Source of the DNA: DASWRT01 sp036403035 | GTDB lineage: Bacteria > Pseudomonadota > Alphaproteobacteria > ATCC43930 > CGMCC-115725 | Direction of reading: 5' to 3' | Assembly: GCA_036403035.1 (NCBI GenBank) | Contig: DASWRT010000029.1 | Span: 1-33,218, forward strand | DNA length: 33,218 bases | Notes under the pieces: model-generated | Told to the model about the DNA's origin: nothing | The model's database searches: none | What the model saw: only the letters and a program-made list of their open reading frames with translations | Translations under genes and position numbers: made by a program | Shown here: positions 15,904 to 23,854 of the stretch, piece after piece | Layout: the number at the start of each line of letters is the position of its first letter | Position numbering within the stretch: the stretch's first letter is position 1

Positions 15904-16845
15904 TCAGATTGCTTTGAAGAAGGCTTCTATATCGGCCGGCGTCTGCAGCGACAGGGTCGGGATGCCGCGGTCGATGCGCCGGATGAGACCGACGAGCACC
16001 CTGCCGGCGCCGACCTCGACGATGCTTTCGACGCCTTGCTCCTTCATGAAGAGCACGCTCTCGCGCCAGCGCACGAGGCCGGTCACCTGCTCGACGAGAA
16101 GCCGCCGGATCTCCTCGGGATCGGTTACCTGGGACGCGGTGACGTTGGCGACAAGAGGCACGACGGGACGCGCGATGTCGACGGAAGCGAGGGCTTCCCG
16201 CATCGCCTCGGCAGCCGGCGCCATCAACGGGCAATGGAAGGGGGCGCTGACCGGCAGCAGCACCGAGCTCCGCCCGCCGCTGCGCTCCGCGGCGATCGCG
16301 ATCGCACGCTCGACCGCCTCCCTGCTGCCGCTGACGACGACCTGCCCCGGCGCATTGTCGTTCGCCGCCGTGCAGACGCCGCCGCCTTGCGCCGCCTCCT
16401 TTGCGATCTGCTGCGCCGCATCGAGATCGAGGCCGAGCAGCGCCGCCATCGCGCCCTCGCCGACCGGAACGGCGCGCTGCATCGCTTGGCCGCGCTTCTT
16501 CAGGAGACGGGCGGCGTCGGCGACGCGGAACGAGCGCGCGGCGGCGAGCGCCGAGTACTCGCCGAGGGAGTGTCCGGCGACGAAGGCGAGGCGGCTCGGG
16601 TCGAAGCCGCCCTCCTCGATCACCCGCATCGCCGCGAGGCTGACCGCCATCAAGGCCGGCTGGGCGTTCTCGGTCAGCCTGAGGTCGCTCTCCGGCCCCT
16701 CGAACATCAGCCGTGAGAGATGCTGGCCGAGCGCGTCGTCGACCTCCTCGAACAGGAGCCGGGCCGCGGTGAACGACGCGGCCAGATCGCGCCCCATGCC
16801 GACCGCCTGAGAGCCCTGCCCCGGAAAGGCGAACGCGCGTTTCAT
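15904..16845 (-). CDS. fabD: Malonyl-CoA:ACP transacylase
   Basis: Loads malonate from CoA onto ACP to feed fatty acid elongation. The 313-residue product has the oxyanion motif FPGQGSQAVGMG, the nucleophile Ser93 in GHSLGEYSAL, and the active-site His204 in SAPFHCPLM. The ATG at 16845 was chosen because the conserved N-terminus starts there, with GGGAG upstream and a TTGACA promoter before that; an open extension to 16983 has no homology signal. It is the first gene of the minus-strand fabD-fabG-acpP-fabF run and is divergent from rpsF. Confidence 0.96.
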   Translation of the reverse strand: MKRAFAFPGQGSQAVGMGRDLAASFTAARLLFEEVDDALGQHLSRLMFEGPESDLRLTENAQPALMAVSLAAMRVIEEGGFDPSRLAFVAGHSLGEYSALAAARSFRVADAARLLKKRGQAMQRAVPVGEGAMAALLGLDLDAAQQIAKEAAQGGGVCTAANDNAPGQVVVSGSREAVERAIAIAAERSGGRSSVLLPVSAPFHCPLMAPAAEAMREALASVDIARPVVPLVANVTASQVTDPEEIRRLLVEQVTGLVRWRESVLFMKEQGVESIVEVGAGRVLVGLIRRIDRGIPTLSLQTPADIEAFFKAI

Positions 16846-16873
16846 CGACCGATCTCCCGCGAAAAGTGCGCCA

Positions 16874-16901
16874 GACATAGCCGGACGCCCGTGGCTGTCA
16901 A
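16874..16901 (-). promoter_or_regulatory. Putative fabD promoter
   Basis: On the minus strand, a perfect TTGACA (16901-16896) and TATGTC (16879-16874) are 16 bp apart. Transcription would start near 16867, giving a leader of about 21 nt with a GGGAG ribosome-binding site. It lies in the 278-bp divergent interval with rpsF. Confidence 0.6.
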
Positions 16902-16976
16902 GTCGCGGCCGGCCGGCGCTCCCCGAGCCCCGCACGCCGGAACCGGGATCAGGCGGCAGTCCCCGGCCTTCGCAAG

Positions 16977-16998
16977 GGCGCAATTGCGCAATTGCGCC
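16977..16998. promoter_or_regulatory. Perfect 22-bp palindrome over the rpsF -35 box
   Basis: GGCGCAATTGC is followed at once by its exact reverse complement, GCAATTGCGCC. The right arm contains the rpsF -35 hexamer (16992-16997). The left edge is 76 bp upstream of the fabD -35. Position and symmetry suit an operator for a dimeric regulator. No regulator gene is visible nearby. Confidence 0.6.
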
Positions 16999-17019
16999 AT
17001 GGACCTCTTTGTGTATAGT
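16992..17019 (+). promoter_or_regulatory. Putative rpsF operon promoter
   Basis: TTGCGC (16992-16997) and TATAGT (17014-17019) are separated by 16 bp. Transcription would begin near 17026, leaving a leader of roughly 98 nt before the rpsF ATG. Confidence 0.65.
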
Positions 17020-17025
17020 CCGCGC

Positions 17026-17123
17026 CCTTGCTCCTTGCCGGCATAGCCGGCTAGGCCCGGGCGGCTCGTCGAATCGGTCGATCAGCGCCGGGCCGCGAAC
17101 AGCCAGAAGGAGTTTCGAGACCG
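17026..17123 (+). promoter_or_regulatory. Structured rpsF leader, candidate S6:S18 control element
   Basis: The leader can form GCCGGC-ATA-GCCGGC (17037-17051) and a 7-bp stem GGCCCGG/CCGGGCC (17054-17060 with 17088-17094) around a 27-nt loop. It ends in AAGGAG before the ATG. In many bacteria the S6:S18 complex binds a CCG-containing hairpin in its own leader (established). Whether this leader holds that motif is inferred from position and structure only. Confidence 0.4.
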
Positions 17124-17624
17124 ATGTCGCTATACGAGACCGTGCTCATCGCGCGCCAGGACATCTCCTCGGCGCAGGTGGACGCACTGGCCGACAACTT
17201 CACGACGATCCTGTCGGAGAACGGCGGCCAAGTAAGCAAGCGGGAATACTGGGGCCTCCGCAACCTCACCTATCGCATCAAGAAGAACCGCAAGGGCCAT
17301 TACGTCCTTTTCAACATCGACGCCCCGGCGGCGGCGGTGAGCGAGATGGAACGTACGATGCGCATCAACGAGGACGTTCTGCGTTACCTCACGATCCGCG
17401 TCGATCAGCATGAGGAAGGCCCCTCGGCGATCATGCAGAACCGCGGTCGCGGCGATGAGCGCGGCGGCCGGCGCGGCGGCTTCGGCGGCGACCGTGACCG
17501 CGGCGGCTTCGGCGGCGACCGTGACCGTGGCGGCTTCGGCGGCGGCGACCGCGGCGGGGACGGACGCAGCGGCTTGGGTGACGGCGGCGCGGGCGCCGCC
17601 CAGGGTGACGGAGGCGAGGCATGA
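17124..17624 (+). CDS. rpsF: 30S ribosomal protein S6 with Gly/Arg-rich repeat tail
   Basis: Small-subunit platform protein that binds 16S rRNA together with S18. Residues 1 to about 100 form the usual S6 domain: MSLYETVLIARQDIS at the N-terminus, REYWGLRNLTYRIKKNRKGHYVLFN, and LRYLTIRVD. The remaining 65 or so residues are low-complexity Gly/Arg/Asp, including GGFGGDRDR twice in a row (118-126 and 127-135) and a partial third copy. This makes the protein 166 residues, longer than most S6. AAGGAG precedes the ATG at 17124. Its TGA overlaps the rpsR start. Confidence 0.97.
   Translation: MSLYETVLIARQDISSAQVDALADNFTTILSENGGQVSKREYWGLRNLTYRIKKNRKGHYVLFNIDAPAAAVSEMERTMRINEDVLRYLTIRVDQHEEGPSAIMQNRGRGDERGGRRGGFGGDRDRGGFGGDRDRGGFGGGDRGGDGRSGLGDGGAGAAQGDGGEA
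17475..17543 (+). repeat. 27-bp tandem repeat inside rpsF
   Basis: Two 27-bp units (17475-17501 and 17502-17528) differ only at the last base; a 15-bp partial third copy (17529-17543) follows. The unit is a multiple of three and in frame, encoding GGFGGDRDR. It could change copy number without breaking rpsF. Confidence 0.85.
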
Positions 17625-17896
17625 GCGACGTAACGGCAGGCGGGCCCGGCGGCGGGCCGCGTTCGGGTCCGGCGCGGCGCCCGTTCTTCCGGCGGCGGAA
17701 ATCCTGCCCGTTCTCCGGGCCGAACGCCCCGAAGATCGACTACAAGGACGTGAAGCTGCTGCAGCGCTTCATCTCCGAGCGCGGCAAGATCGTGCCGAGC
17801 CGGATCACCGCCGTCTCGACGAAGAAGCAGCGCGAGCTCGCCCAGGCGATCAAGCGTGCGCGGTTCCTCGCGCTGTTGCCGTACGTCGTCAAGTAA
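17621..17896 (+). CDS. rpsR: 30S ribosomal protein S18
   Basis: Small-subunit protein that heterodimerises with S6 on the platform. The 91-residue product has a Gly/Pro-rich N-terminal extension of about 20 residues. The S18 core follows: RRRKSCPFSG, IDYKDVKLLQRFISERGKIVPSRITAVS, and KKQRELAQAIKRARFLALLPYV. Only one cysteine remains near the N-terminus. The ATG overlaps the rpsF stop (ATGA), so translation is probably coupled. It ends with TAA. Confidence 0.98.
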   Translation: MSDVTAGGPGGGPRSGPARRPFFRRRKSCPFSGPNAPKIDYKDVKLLQRFISERGKIVPSRITAVSTKKQRELAQAIKRARFLALLPYVVK

Positions 17897-17942
17897 GCCG
17901 GACGCGGCAGCAACGGCGCAGGCGCGCGGGCATAGCGGGACG

Positions 17943-18929
17943 ATGCTGCGTCGGACGGCGTTCGCCGCCGGCTGCGGTCTGGTGTCGGCGCTGTTCCAGC
18001 TGTCGATCCTGACGGGGTCTCCGGGATCGTTCATCCTGACCTATCTGGCGCAGTTCCCGCTTTTCGTCGCGGGACTGTCGCTGGGAACGGCCGGTGCGGC
18101 GGTCGCCGCCGGGACCGCCGCGGCGGCGATGGCGGCGGCCCCTTGGCCCTGGTCGACCGCGATCTTCCTGGTCGCCAATGCGCTGCCGGTGCTGGTGCTG
18201 ACGCACAAGGCGATGCAACGGCGCACGCTCGGCGGCGCCGAGTTGCCGCCGGAGCAGGGCCGGATCGAGTGGTACCCGGGCGGAAGCCTCGTCGTTTGGC
18301 TGGTCGGCCTGGGTGTCGTCGCGGTGGTCGCCGCGGGCGTCGCGTGGAGCGGCTCGCCCGGCGGGCTGCACAACTCCGTGCGGGAGATGCTGTCCGCCGA
18401 GATGGGCCGGCTGTTCGAGCATGGCGAAGCCGCTGCCGCTCCGGCGGAGCGGCTCGACGGCGTGGTCGGCGTCGTCTCGGCGGTGTTCCCGGCTTTGGCC
18501 GCGTCGTCCTGGCTGATAATGGCTGCGGCGAACGGCGTCCTCGCGCAGGGGGTGCTGGCGCGCTTCGGCCGGAACCTCAGGCCGTCGCCGGATCTCGCGG
18601 CGCTCGCGCTGCCGGGCTGGGTGACGGTGGCGGTGGCGGCAGCCGGACTGCTCGCGACGTTCGGCAGCGACGACGGCACGCTCGCCTATGTCGGGTTGAA
18701 CGTGCTGCTGGTGCTCGGGGTCGCGTTCTTCTTCGCCGGGCTGGCGGTGGTGCACGCCGCGGTCCGGCGCTATTCGGCACGGGGGCTGCTGCTAGCGGCC
18801 TTCTACGTGCTGATGGTGATATTCGGAGGTTGGCCGGTCGCCCTGGTGATCGGCCTGGGATTCGTGGATCAGTGGGCGGGCTTGCGGCAACGCTTCGCCG
18901 CCGCCCTGCCGGGTCGAGGAGAGGAATGA
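17943..18929 (+). CDS. DUF2232 family membrane protein
   Basis: A 328-residue multi-spanning inner-membrane protein of unknown function. Long hydrophobic segments are visible at about 8-30, 34-60, 66-85, 112-132, 175-198, 222-240 and 246-300. This fits the DUF2232 family, whose alphaproteobacterial members sit between rpsR and rplI (family and context knowledge). The ATG at 17943 starts MLRRTAFAAGCG right after the rpsR stop; the open frame back to 17856 overlaps rpsR. Its TGA overlaps the rplI start region, so it is embedded in the ribosomal operon and should be co-expressed with S6, S18 and L9. A substrate cannot be inferred. Confidence 0.85.
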   Translation: MLRRTAFAAGCGLVSALFQLSILTGSPGSFILTYLAQFPLFVAGLSLGTAGAAVAAGTAAAAMAAAPWPWSTAIFLVANALPVLVLTHKAMQRRTLGGAELPPEQGRIEWYPGGSLVVWLVGLGVVAVVAAGVAWSGSPGGLHNSVREMLSAEMGRLFEHGEAAAAPAERLDGVVGVVSAVFPALAASSWLIMAAANGVLAQGVLARFGRNLRPSPDLAALALPGWVTVAVAAAGLLATFGSDDGTLAYVGLNVLLVLGVAFFFAGLAVVHAAVRRYSARGLLLAAFYVLMVIFGGWPVALVIGLGFVDQWAGLRQRFAAALPGRGEE

Positions 18930-19489
18930 TGGTCGAAGTGATCCTGCTGGAGCGGGTCGAGAAGCTGGGCCAGATGGGCCAGGTCGTGAAGGTGAAGCCC
19001 GGCTTCGCCCGCAACTTCCTTCTGCCGCAGAAGAAGGCGCTGCGCGCGACGAAGGCGAACCTCGCGATCTTCGAGAAGCAGCGCGTCCAGCTCGAAGCGA
19101 CCAACCTGAAGCGCCGCCAGGAGGCGGAGCAGGTAGCCGGGAAGATGACGAATCTCTCGGTCGTGATCGTCCGGCAGGCCGGCGAAAGCGGGCAGCTCTA
19201 CGGCTCGGTGTCGGCGCGCGACATCGCCGACGCGGTCGACGCCGCGGGCTTCACGATCGAGCGGCAGCAGGTCGTGCTCGACAGGCCGATCAAGACGCTC
19301 GGCCTGCATCCGGTGCGCGTCGTGCTCCATCCCGAGGTTTCCGTCTCGGTGACGGTCAATGTCGCCCAGTCCGAGGAGGAGGCGACGATGCAGGCGAAAG
19401 GCATCGATCCGCTGCGCCGCGCCGATGAGGACGAGGACGCGGGCAACGAGGACGCTGCCGGCGGCGGCCGCGAGTCCGACGAAGCCTGA
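18929..19489 (+). CDS. rplI: 50S ribosomal protein L9 with acidic C-terminal tail
   Basis: Large-subunit protein with two globular domains joined by a long helix. The N-domain is MVEVILLERVEKLGQMGQVVKVKPGFARNFLLPQ (seen in parts), the connecting helix runs to about residue 75, and the C-domain covers about 76-150 (LYGSVSARDIADAV, KTLGLHPVRVVLHPEVSVSV). The 186 residues exceed the usual 150 or so because of an acidic tail (RRADEDEDAGNEDAAG onward). Two adjacent in-frame ATGs exist at 18926 and 18929; the second gives the usual short N-terminus, and AGGAGAGGA lies just upstream. Last gene of the rpsF operon. Confidence 0.96.
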   Translation: MVEVILLERVEKLGQMGQVVKVKPGFARNFLLPQKKALRATKANLAIFEKQRVQLEATNLKRRQEAEQVAGKMTNLSVVIVRQAGESGQLYGSVSARDIADAVDAAGFTIERQQVVLDRPIKTLGLHPVRVVLHPEVSVSVTVNVAQSEEEATMQAKGIDPLRRADEDEDAGNEDAAGGGRESDEA

Positions 19490-19710
19490 CGCGGAGTCCG
19501 GATGCCGCCCGCGCCGCGCCTACCGCGCGGCGGCGCGATATCCGGCGCCGTCATCGTCCTTCCTTGATATGCATGCAACCGGGCGTCGATGGCGCCCGGC
19601 CCTACGCGCTCCGCACGCATAGGTGCCCCCCATCCGGAGGGGTTTACTCCGTCCGACTGAATCATGGATAGTTGGCGGATAAAAACTTCTCCGGGCGGGA
19701 AGGTCCTGCG
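19490..19710 (+). promoter_or_regulatory. Intergenic region between rplI and cfa
   Basis: 221 bp without a credible gene. It contains a perfect 7-bp hairpin at 19579-19599 (CCGGGCG, 7-nt loop, CGCCCGG) that might end the ribosomal operon, although no T-run follows. The cfa promoter should also lie here. GATAGT at 19667-19672 is a possible -10 but has no clear partner. Confidence 0.35.
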
Positions 19711-20994
19711 ATGCTGTTGGCGCGTCTGCTCGATCATCTCATTGTTTTCGGTACGCTCAACGTCACGGATGCCGACGGGACGAGGCACGTCTTCACAGGA
19801 CGGCCCGGTCCCGAGATAACGGTCCGGCTGCACGACCGGACCTTGCACCGCAAGCTGTTCTTCAATCCGCGCCTGGCCCTCGGCGAGGCGTACATGGACG
19901 GCACGCTGACCGTCGAGGACGGCGGCACGATCTACGATTTTCTCGACCTCGCCGCCGCGAACGCTGCGCTCGCGCCACGGCATCCGATGCGCCCACTCTA
20001 CAACGGGTTCGGGCGTTTCCTCCGCGAGCTGCGGCAGTTCAACCCGCTCGGACGCGCGCGGGAGAACGTCGCCCACCATTACGACCTGTCGCCGGCGCTG
20101 TACGACCTCTTCCTCGACGCCGACAAGCAGTACTCCTGCGCCTACTTCGCGTCGCCCGGCGACGACCTGGAGACCGCGCAATACAACAAGAAGGTCCATC
20201 TCGCGTCGAAGCTGCGCCTGTCGCCGGGGCAGCGCGTCCTGGACATCGGGTGCGGCTGGGGCGGGCTGGCCATCTATCTCGCGAAGGAATGCGGGGTCGA
20301 GGTAACGGGGCTCACCCTGTCGGAGGAGCAGCACAAGATCGCCGAGCAGCGGGCGCGCGACGCCGGAGTCGCCGACCGCGCCCGGTTCCTGCTGCGCGAC
20401 TATCGCCAAGAGACCGGCATCTACGACCGCATCGTCTCGATCGGCATGTTCGAGCATGTCGGGGTTCTGCATTACCGGCAGTTCTTCCGGCAGGTGCGCG
20501 ACCGGCTCGCGCCGGACGGCATCGCCCTGCTCCATGCGATCGGCCGTTCGGACGGACCGGCTCAGACCAACCCCTGGATCCGCAAGTACATCTTCCCGGG
20601 CGGCTATTCCCCGGCGCTTTCCGAGGTGCTGCCGGTCGTCGAGCGGACCGGCCTCTGGGCCACCGACGTCGAGATCCTGCGGCTCCACTACGCCGAGACG
20701 CTGCGGGCGTGGCGGGAGCGGTTCATGGCCAACCGCGAGCAGGCCAAGCGCCTCTACGACGAGCGGTTCTGCCGCATGTGGGAGTTCTATCTGGCGGCCA
20801 GCGAAGTCGCGTTCCGCCGGATGGGCCACATAGTCTTCCAGATCCAGCTCGCCCGCAGCGTCGATACCGCCCCGCTGACGCGCGATTACATGATCGAGTG
20901 GGAGCGCTCCCGGCAGCGCCGCCCTGCCGGCGATGCCGAAGCGCCTGCCGCCGCCGAGGCGAAGGCTGGCGGTGACGCCGAACGCGCCGCCTGA
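19711..20994 (+). CDS. cfa: Cyclopropane-fatty-acyl-phospholipid synthase
   Basis: Uses S-adenosylmethionine to convert cis double bonds of membrane phospholipid acyl chains into cyclopropane rings, usually in stationary phase or under acid stress. The 427-residue product has an N-terminal lipid-binding part (1 to about 110), then the methyltransferase core. Motifs are HHYDLSPALYDLFLD, YSCAYF with Cys143, VLDIGCGWGGLAIYL, LTLSEEQ, SIGMFEHVG and LHAIG. The C-terminal helices include LRLHYAETLRAW with the expected Tyr. The ATG at 19711 fits the family start and has GGAAGG upstream; a TTG at 19672 is in frame but less likely. The C-terminal tail is Ala/Glu-rich. Confidence 0.95.
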   Translation: MLLARLLDHLIVFGTLNVTDADGTRHVFTGRPGPEITVRLHDRTLHRKLFFNPRLALGEAYMDGTLTVEDGGTIYDFLDLAAANAALAPRHPMRPLYNGFGRFLRELRQFNPLGRARENVAHHYDLSPALYDLFLDADKQYSCAYFASPGDDLETAQYNKKVHLASKLRLSPGQRVLDIGCGWGGLAIYLAKECGVEVTGLTLSEEQHKIAEQRARDAGVADRARFLLRDYRQETGIYDRIVSIGMFEHVGVLHYRQFFRQVRDRLAPDGIALLHAIGRSDGPAQTNPWIRKYIFPGGYSPALSEVLPVVERTGLWATDVEILRLHYAETLRAWRERFMANREQAKRLYDERFCRMWEFYLAASEVAFRRMGHIVFQIQLARSVDTAPLTRDYMIEWERSRQRRPAGDAEAPAAAEAKAGGDAERAA

Positions 20995-21006
20995 AAGAGA
21001 GCCGAT

Positions 21007-21020
21007 CCCGGACAGCCGGG
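21007..21020. terminator. Hairpin between convergent cfa and the YflT-like gene
   Basis: CCCGG, loop ACAG, CCGGG: a 5-bp perfect stem in the 46-bp gap between two convergent genes. It could work from both sides, but neither strand shows a T-tract, so this is a weak call. Confidence 0.3.
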
Positions 21021-21040
21021 CGGGCAGGACGGGACCGTCG

Positions 21041-21700
21041 TCAGCGCCGGCGGCTCCAGCTCGCGCCGCCGTCGATCTCCTCCGGCGCCAGCCCCGCGAT
21101 CGCGGCACCCGGCTTGTTGCCGGCCGCGGCGAGGTCGGGCGCCGCGCCGGCCGGCGGGGCAGCGGGTCCGCCCACGGCGTAGCTGCGCACGCGCCGCGAA
21201 CCGGCACCGGCGGCCGGACGCCCTGCCCCGCCCTGGACCGGCGCAGTGCCGCCGGCCACGATGCCTTCGCCGGCTCCCGGAGCAGCAGCCGGTTCATCGC
21301 GTTGCCCGCGCTCGTCGATGTCGATGGCGCCGTGCCGTTCGAGGATCACGACTGCGCGATCGTGCAGGGCGTCCGCAGCGTCGACGCTGATCAGCTTCCC
21401 CCCGCTCTCGACGCCGCGGTGGTACGCGGTCGCGTCAGGCGGCGGCGCGCCGCCGCCGAACAGCCAGCCGAGAAAATCCTCGTCGCCGCGATCGGCGCTG
21501 CTATCCGGCCCGGCCCCGGCCGCCGCGTCAGCGGACATGCCGCCGCCTTGCGCTGCGGACCGGCTGTGCTGGAAGGCCCGGTGCTCGTCGGTGTTCGCGA
21601 TCACGGTAATGCCGCCGCGCGCGACGCCGACCGCCACCAGATCGCGGATGACCGGCTCGACGTCCGGCAGGTTCTCGTACATCGCAACGATCCGCCGCAT
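21041..21700 (-). CDS. YflT / general stress protein 17M-like protein
   Basis: A 219-residue protein whose ends of homology look like the 17M/YflT stress domain. It has an N-terminal ferredoxin-like start (MRRIVAMYENLPDVEPVIRD, then GVARGGITVIAN) and a second half, about 90-130 (YHRGVESGGKLISVDAADAL, then AVVILERHGAIDIDER), matching the usual AYHRGVRRGGTLV...LERHGAVDIDER pattern of these proteins. Between the halves is a Gly/Ala-rich linker; after them comes a long Ala/Gly/Pro-rich tail. GGAG lies 9 nt before the ATG at 21700, inside the end of the upstream DUF2382-like gene. Function is unknown beyond a link to stress responses in relatives. Confidence 0.7.
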   Translation of the reverse strand: MRRIVAMYENLPDVEPVIRDLVAVGVARGGITVIANTDEHRAFQHSRSAAQGGGMSADAAAGAGPDSSADRGDEDFLGWLFGGGAPPPDATAYHRGVESGGKLISVDAADALHDRAVVILERHGAIDIDERGQRDEPAAAPGAGEGIVAGGTAPVQGGAGRPAAGAGSRRVRSYAVGGPAAPPAGAAPDLAAAGNKPGAAIAGLAPEEIDGGASWSRRR

Positions 21701-22049
21701 CTACGCCTGCTCCTCTTCCCCGCCTGCAACCGGGCCCACAACCGGCCGTCCGCCGCCGCTGTCCGCCGGCTCGCCGCTCGACGACCAGCATCTCCTCGAC
21801 GAGCGGCACGATCAGGACGCCATCCTCCTCGCGCACCGGCGGCGGCGAGTCGACGAAGCGGTCGATGGGGACACGCTCGACCGACGCCTCGTCGCGGGAC
21901 AGCGCCTCGTCGACCAATTGCCGGCGCTCATCGACTGTGACCCGGACGCGCACGCTTCCCGTCTCGACGCGGCGGCGCCCGACCTCGACGACCTCTTCGT
22001 GCAGCGGCAGGACGGCGACGGTCCCTCGATCTTTCTCGGATCGAGTCAT
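21528..22049 (-). CDS. DUF2382 (YsnF/AvaK-like) protein, truncated or frameshifted
   Basis: From the ATG at 22049 (MTRSEKDRGTVAVLPLHEEV) the first 75-80 residues match the DUF2382 pattern: VAVLPLHEEVVEVGRRRVETG, RVTVDERRQLVDEALSRDE, VERVPIDRFVDSPPPVREED and VLIVPLVEEMLVVERR. Family members then continue with a LVLKEELxIRR-type stretch, absent here. This frame instead runs on as low-complexity Arg/Gly sequence and overlaps 173 bp of the next gene on the same strand. In the neighbouring frame a TAG at 21703-21701 stops 1 bp before the next ATG, the spacing expected of an operon. A one-base frameshift near 21740-21790 is therefore likely, together with loss of the domain's C-terminal part. GTG at 22100 or ATG at 22085 are other starts. 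Confidence 0.6.
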   Translation of the reverse strand: MTRSEKDRGTVAVLPLHEEVVEVGRRRVETGSVRVRVTVDERRQLVDEALSRDEASVERVPIDRFVDSPPPVREEDGVLIVPLVEEMLVVERRAGGQRRRTAGCGPGCRRGRGAGVDAADRCDVREPAGRRAGHPRSGGGRRRARRHYRDREHRRAPGLPAQPVRSARRRHVR

Positions 22050-22309
22050 CAGATGCGCAGGGCTCCCCCGCCGGGGCGGCGGCATTCTTTCAACGGGCAC
22101 CGGGAGAGGCCGGTTCCTGTCGCGCCGTGCAAATCACCTGCAGGCGCCTACTGCTTTCGCGGTAAGGCGAACAGGGTAGCCGGCAATCCAAGATTTCCCG
22201 CGGCAATCTCCGCGGCGGCGGGGGTGAACTTTGCATCGTCCCCGCAATTCACAGGGCTGTGGATGGAATCGCCGTGCTCCCGTCCCCCGACCGGTGGTAG
22301 CTTCCCGGC
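22050..22309. promoter_or_regulatory. Divergent intergenic region before dnaB
   Basis: 260 bp without a gene between the DUF2382-like gene and dnaB. At 22250-22261 a palindrome CACAG-GG-CTGTG overlaps TGTGGATGG (22258-22266), a 7/9 match to the DnaA box TGTGGATAA. A single degenerate box is not evidence of an origin. Promoters for both genes should lie here, but I see no clear -10/-35 pair. Confidence 0.35.

Positions 22310-23850
<1,541 letters not shown>

Positions 23851-23854
<4 letters not shown>

Noticed and set aside
17431..17622. Separate small Arg-rich gene antisense to the rpsF tail
   Set aside because: It is a by-product of the GGC/CGG-rich repeat in rpsF, without a ribosome-binding site or recognisable domain.
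22258..22266. DnaA-box-like TGTGGATGG next to dnaB as a sign of a replication origin
   Set aside because: One degenerate 7/9 match with no cluster of boxes, no AT-rich unwinding region and no origin-type neighbours.
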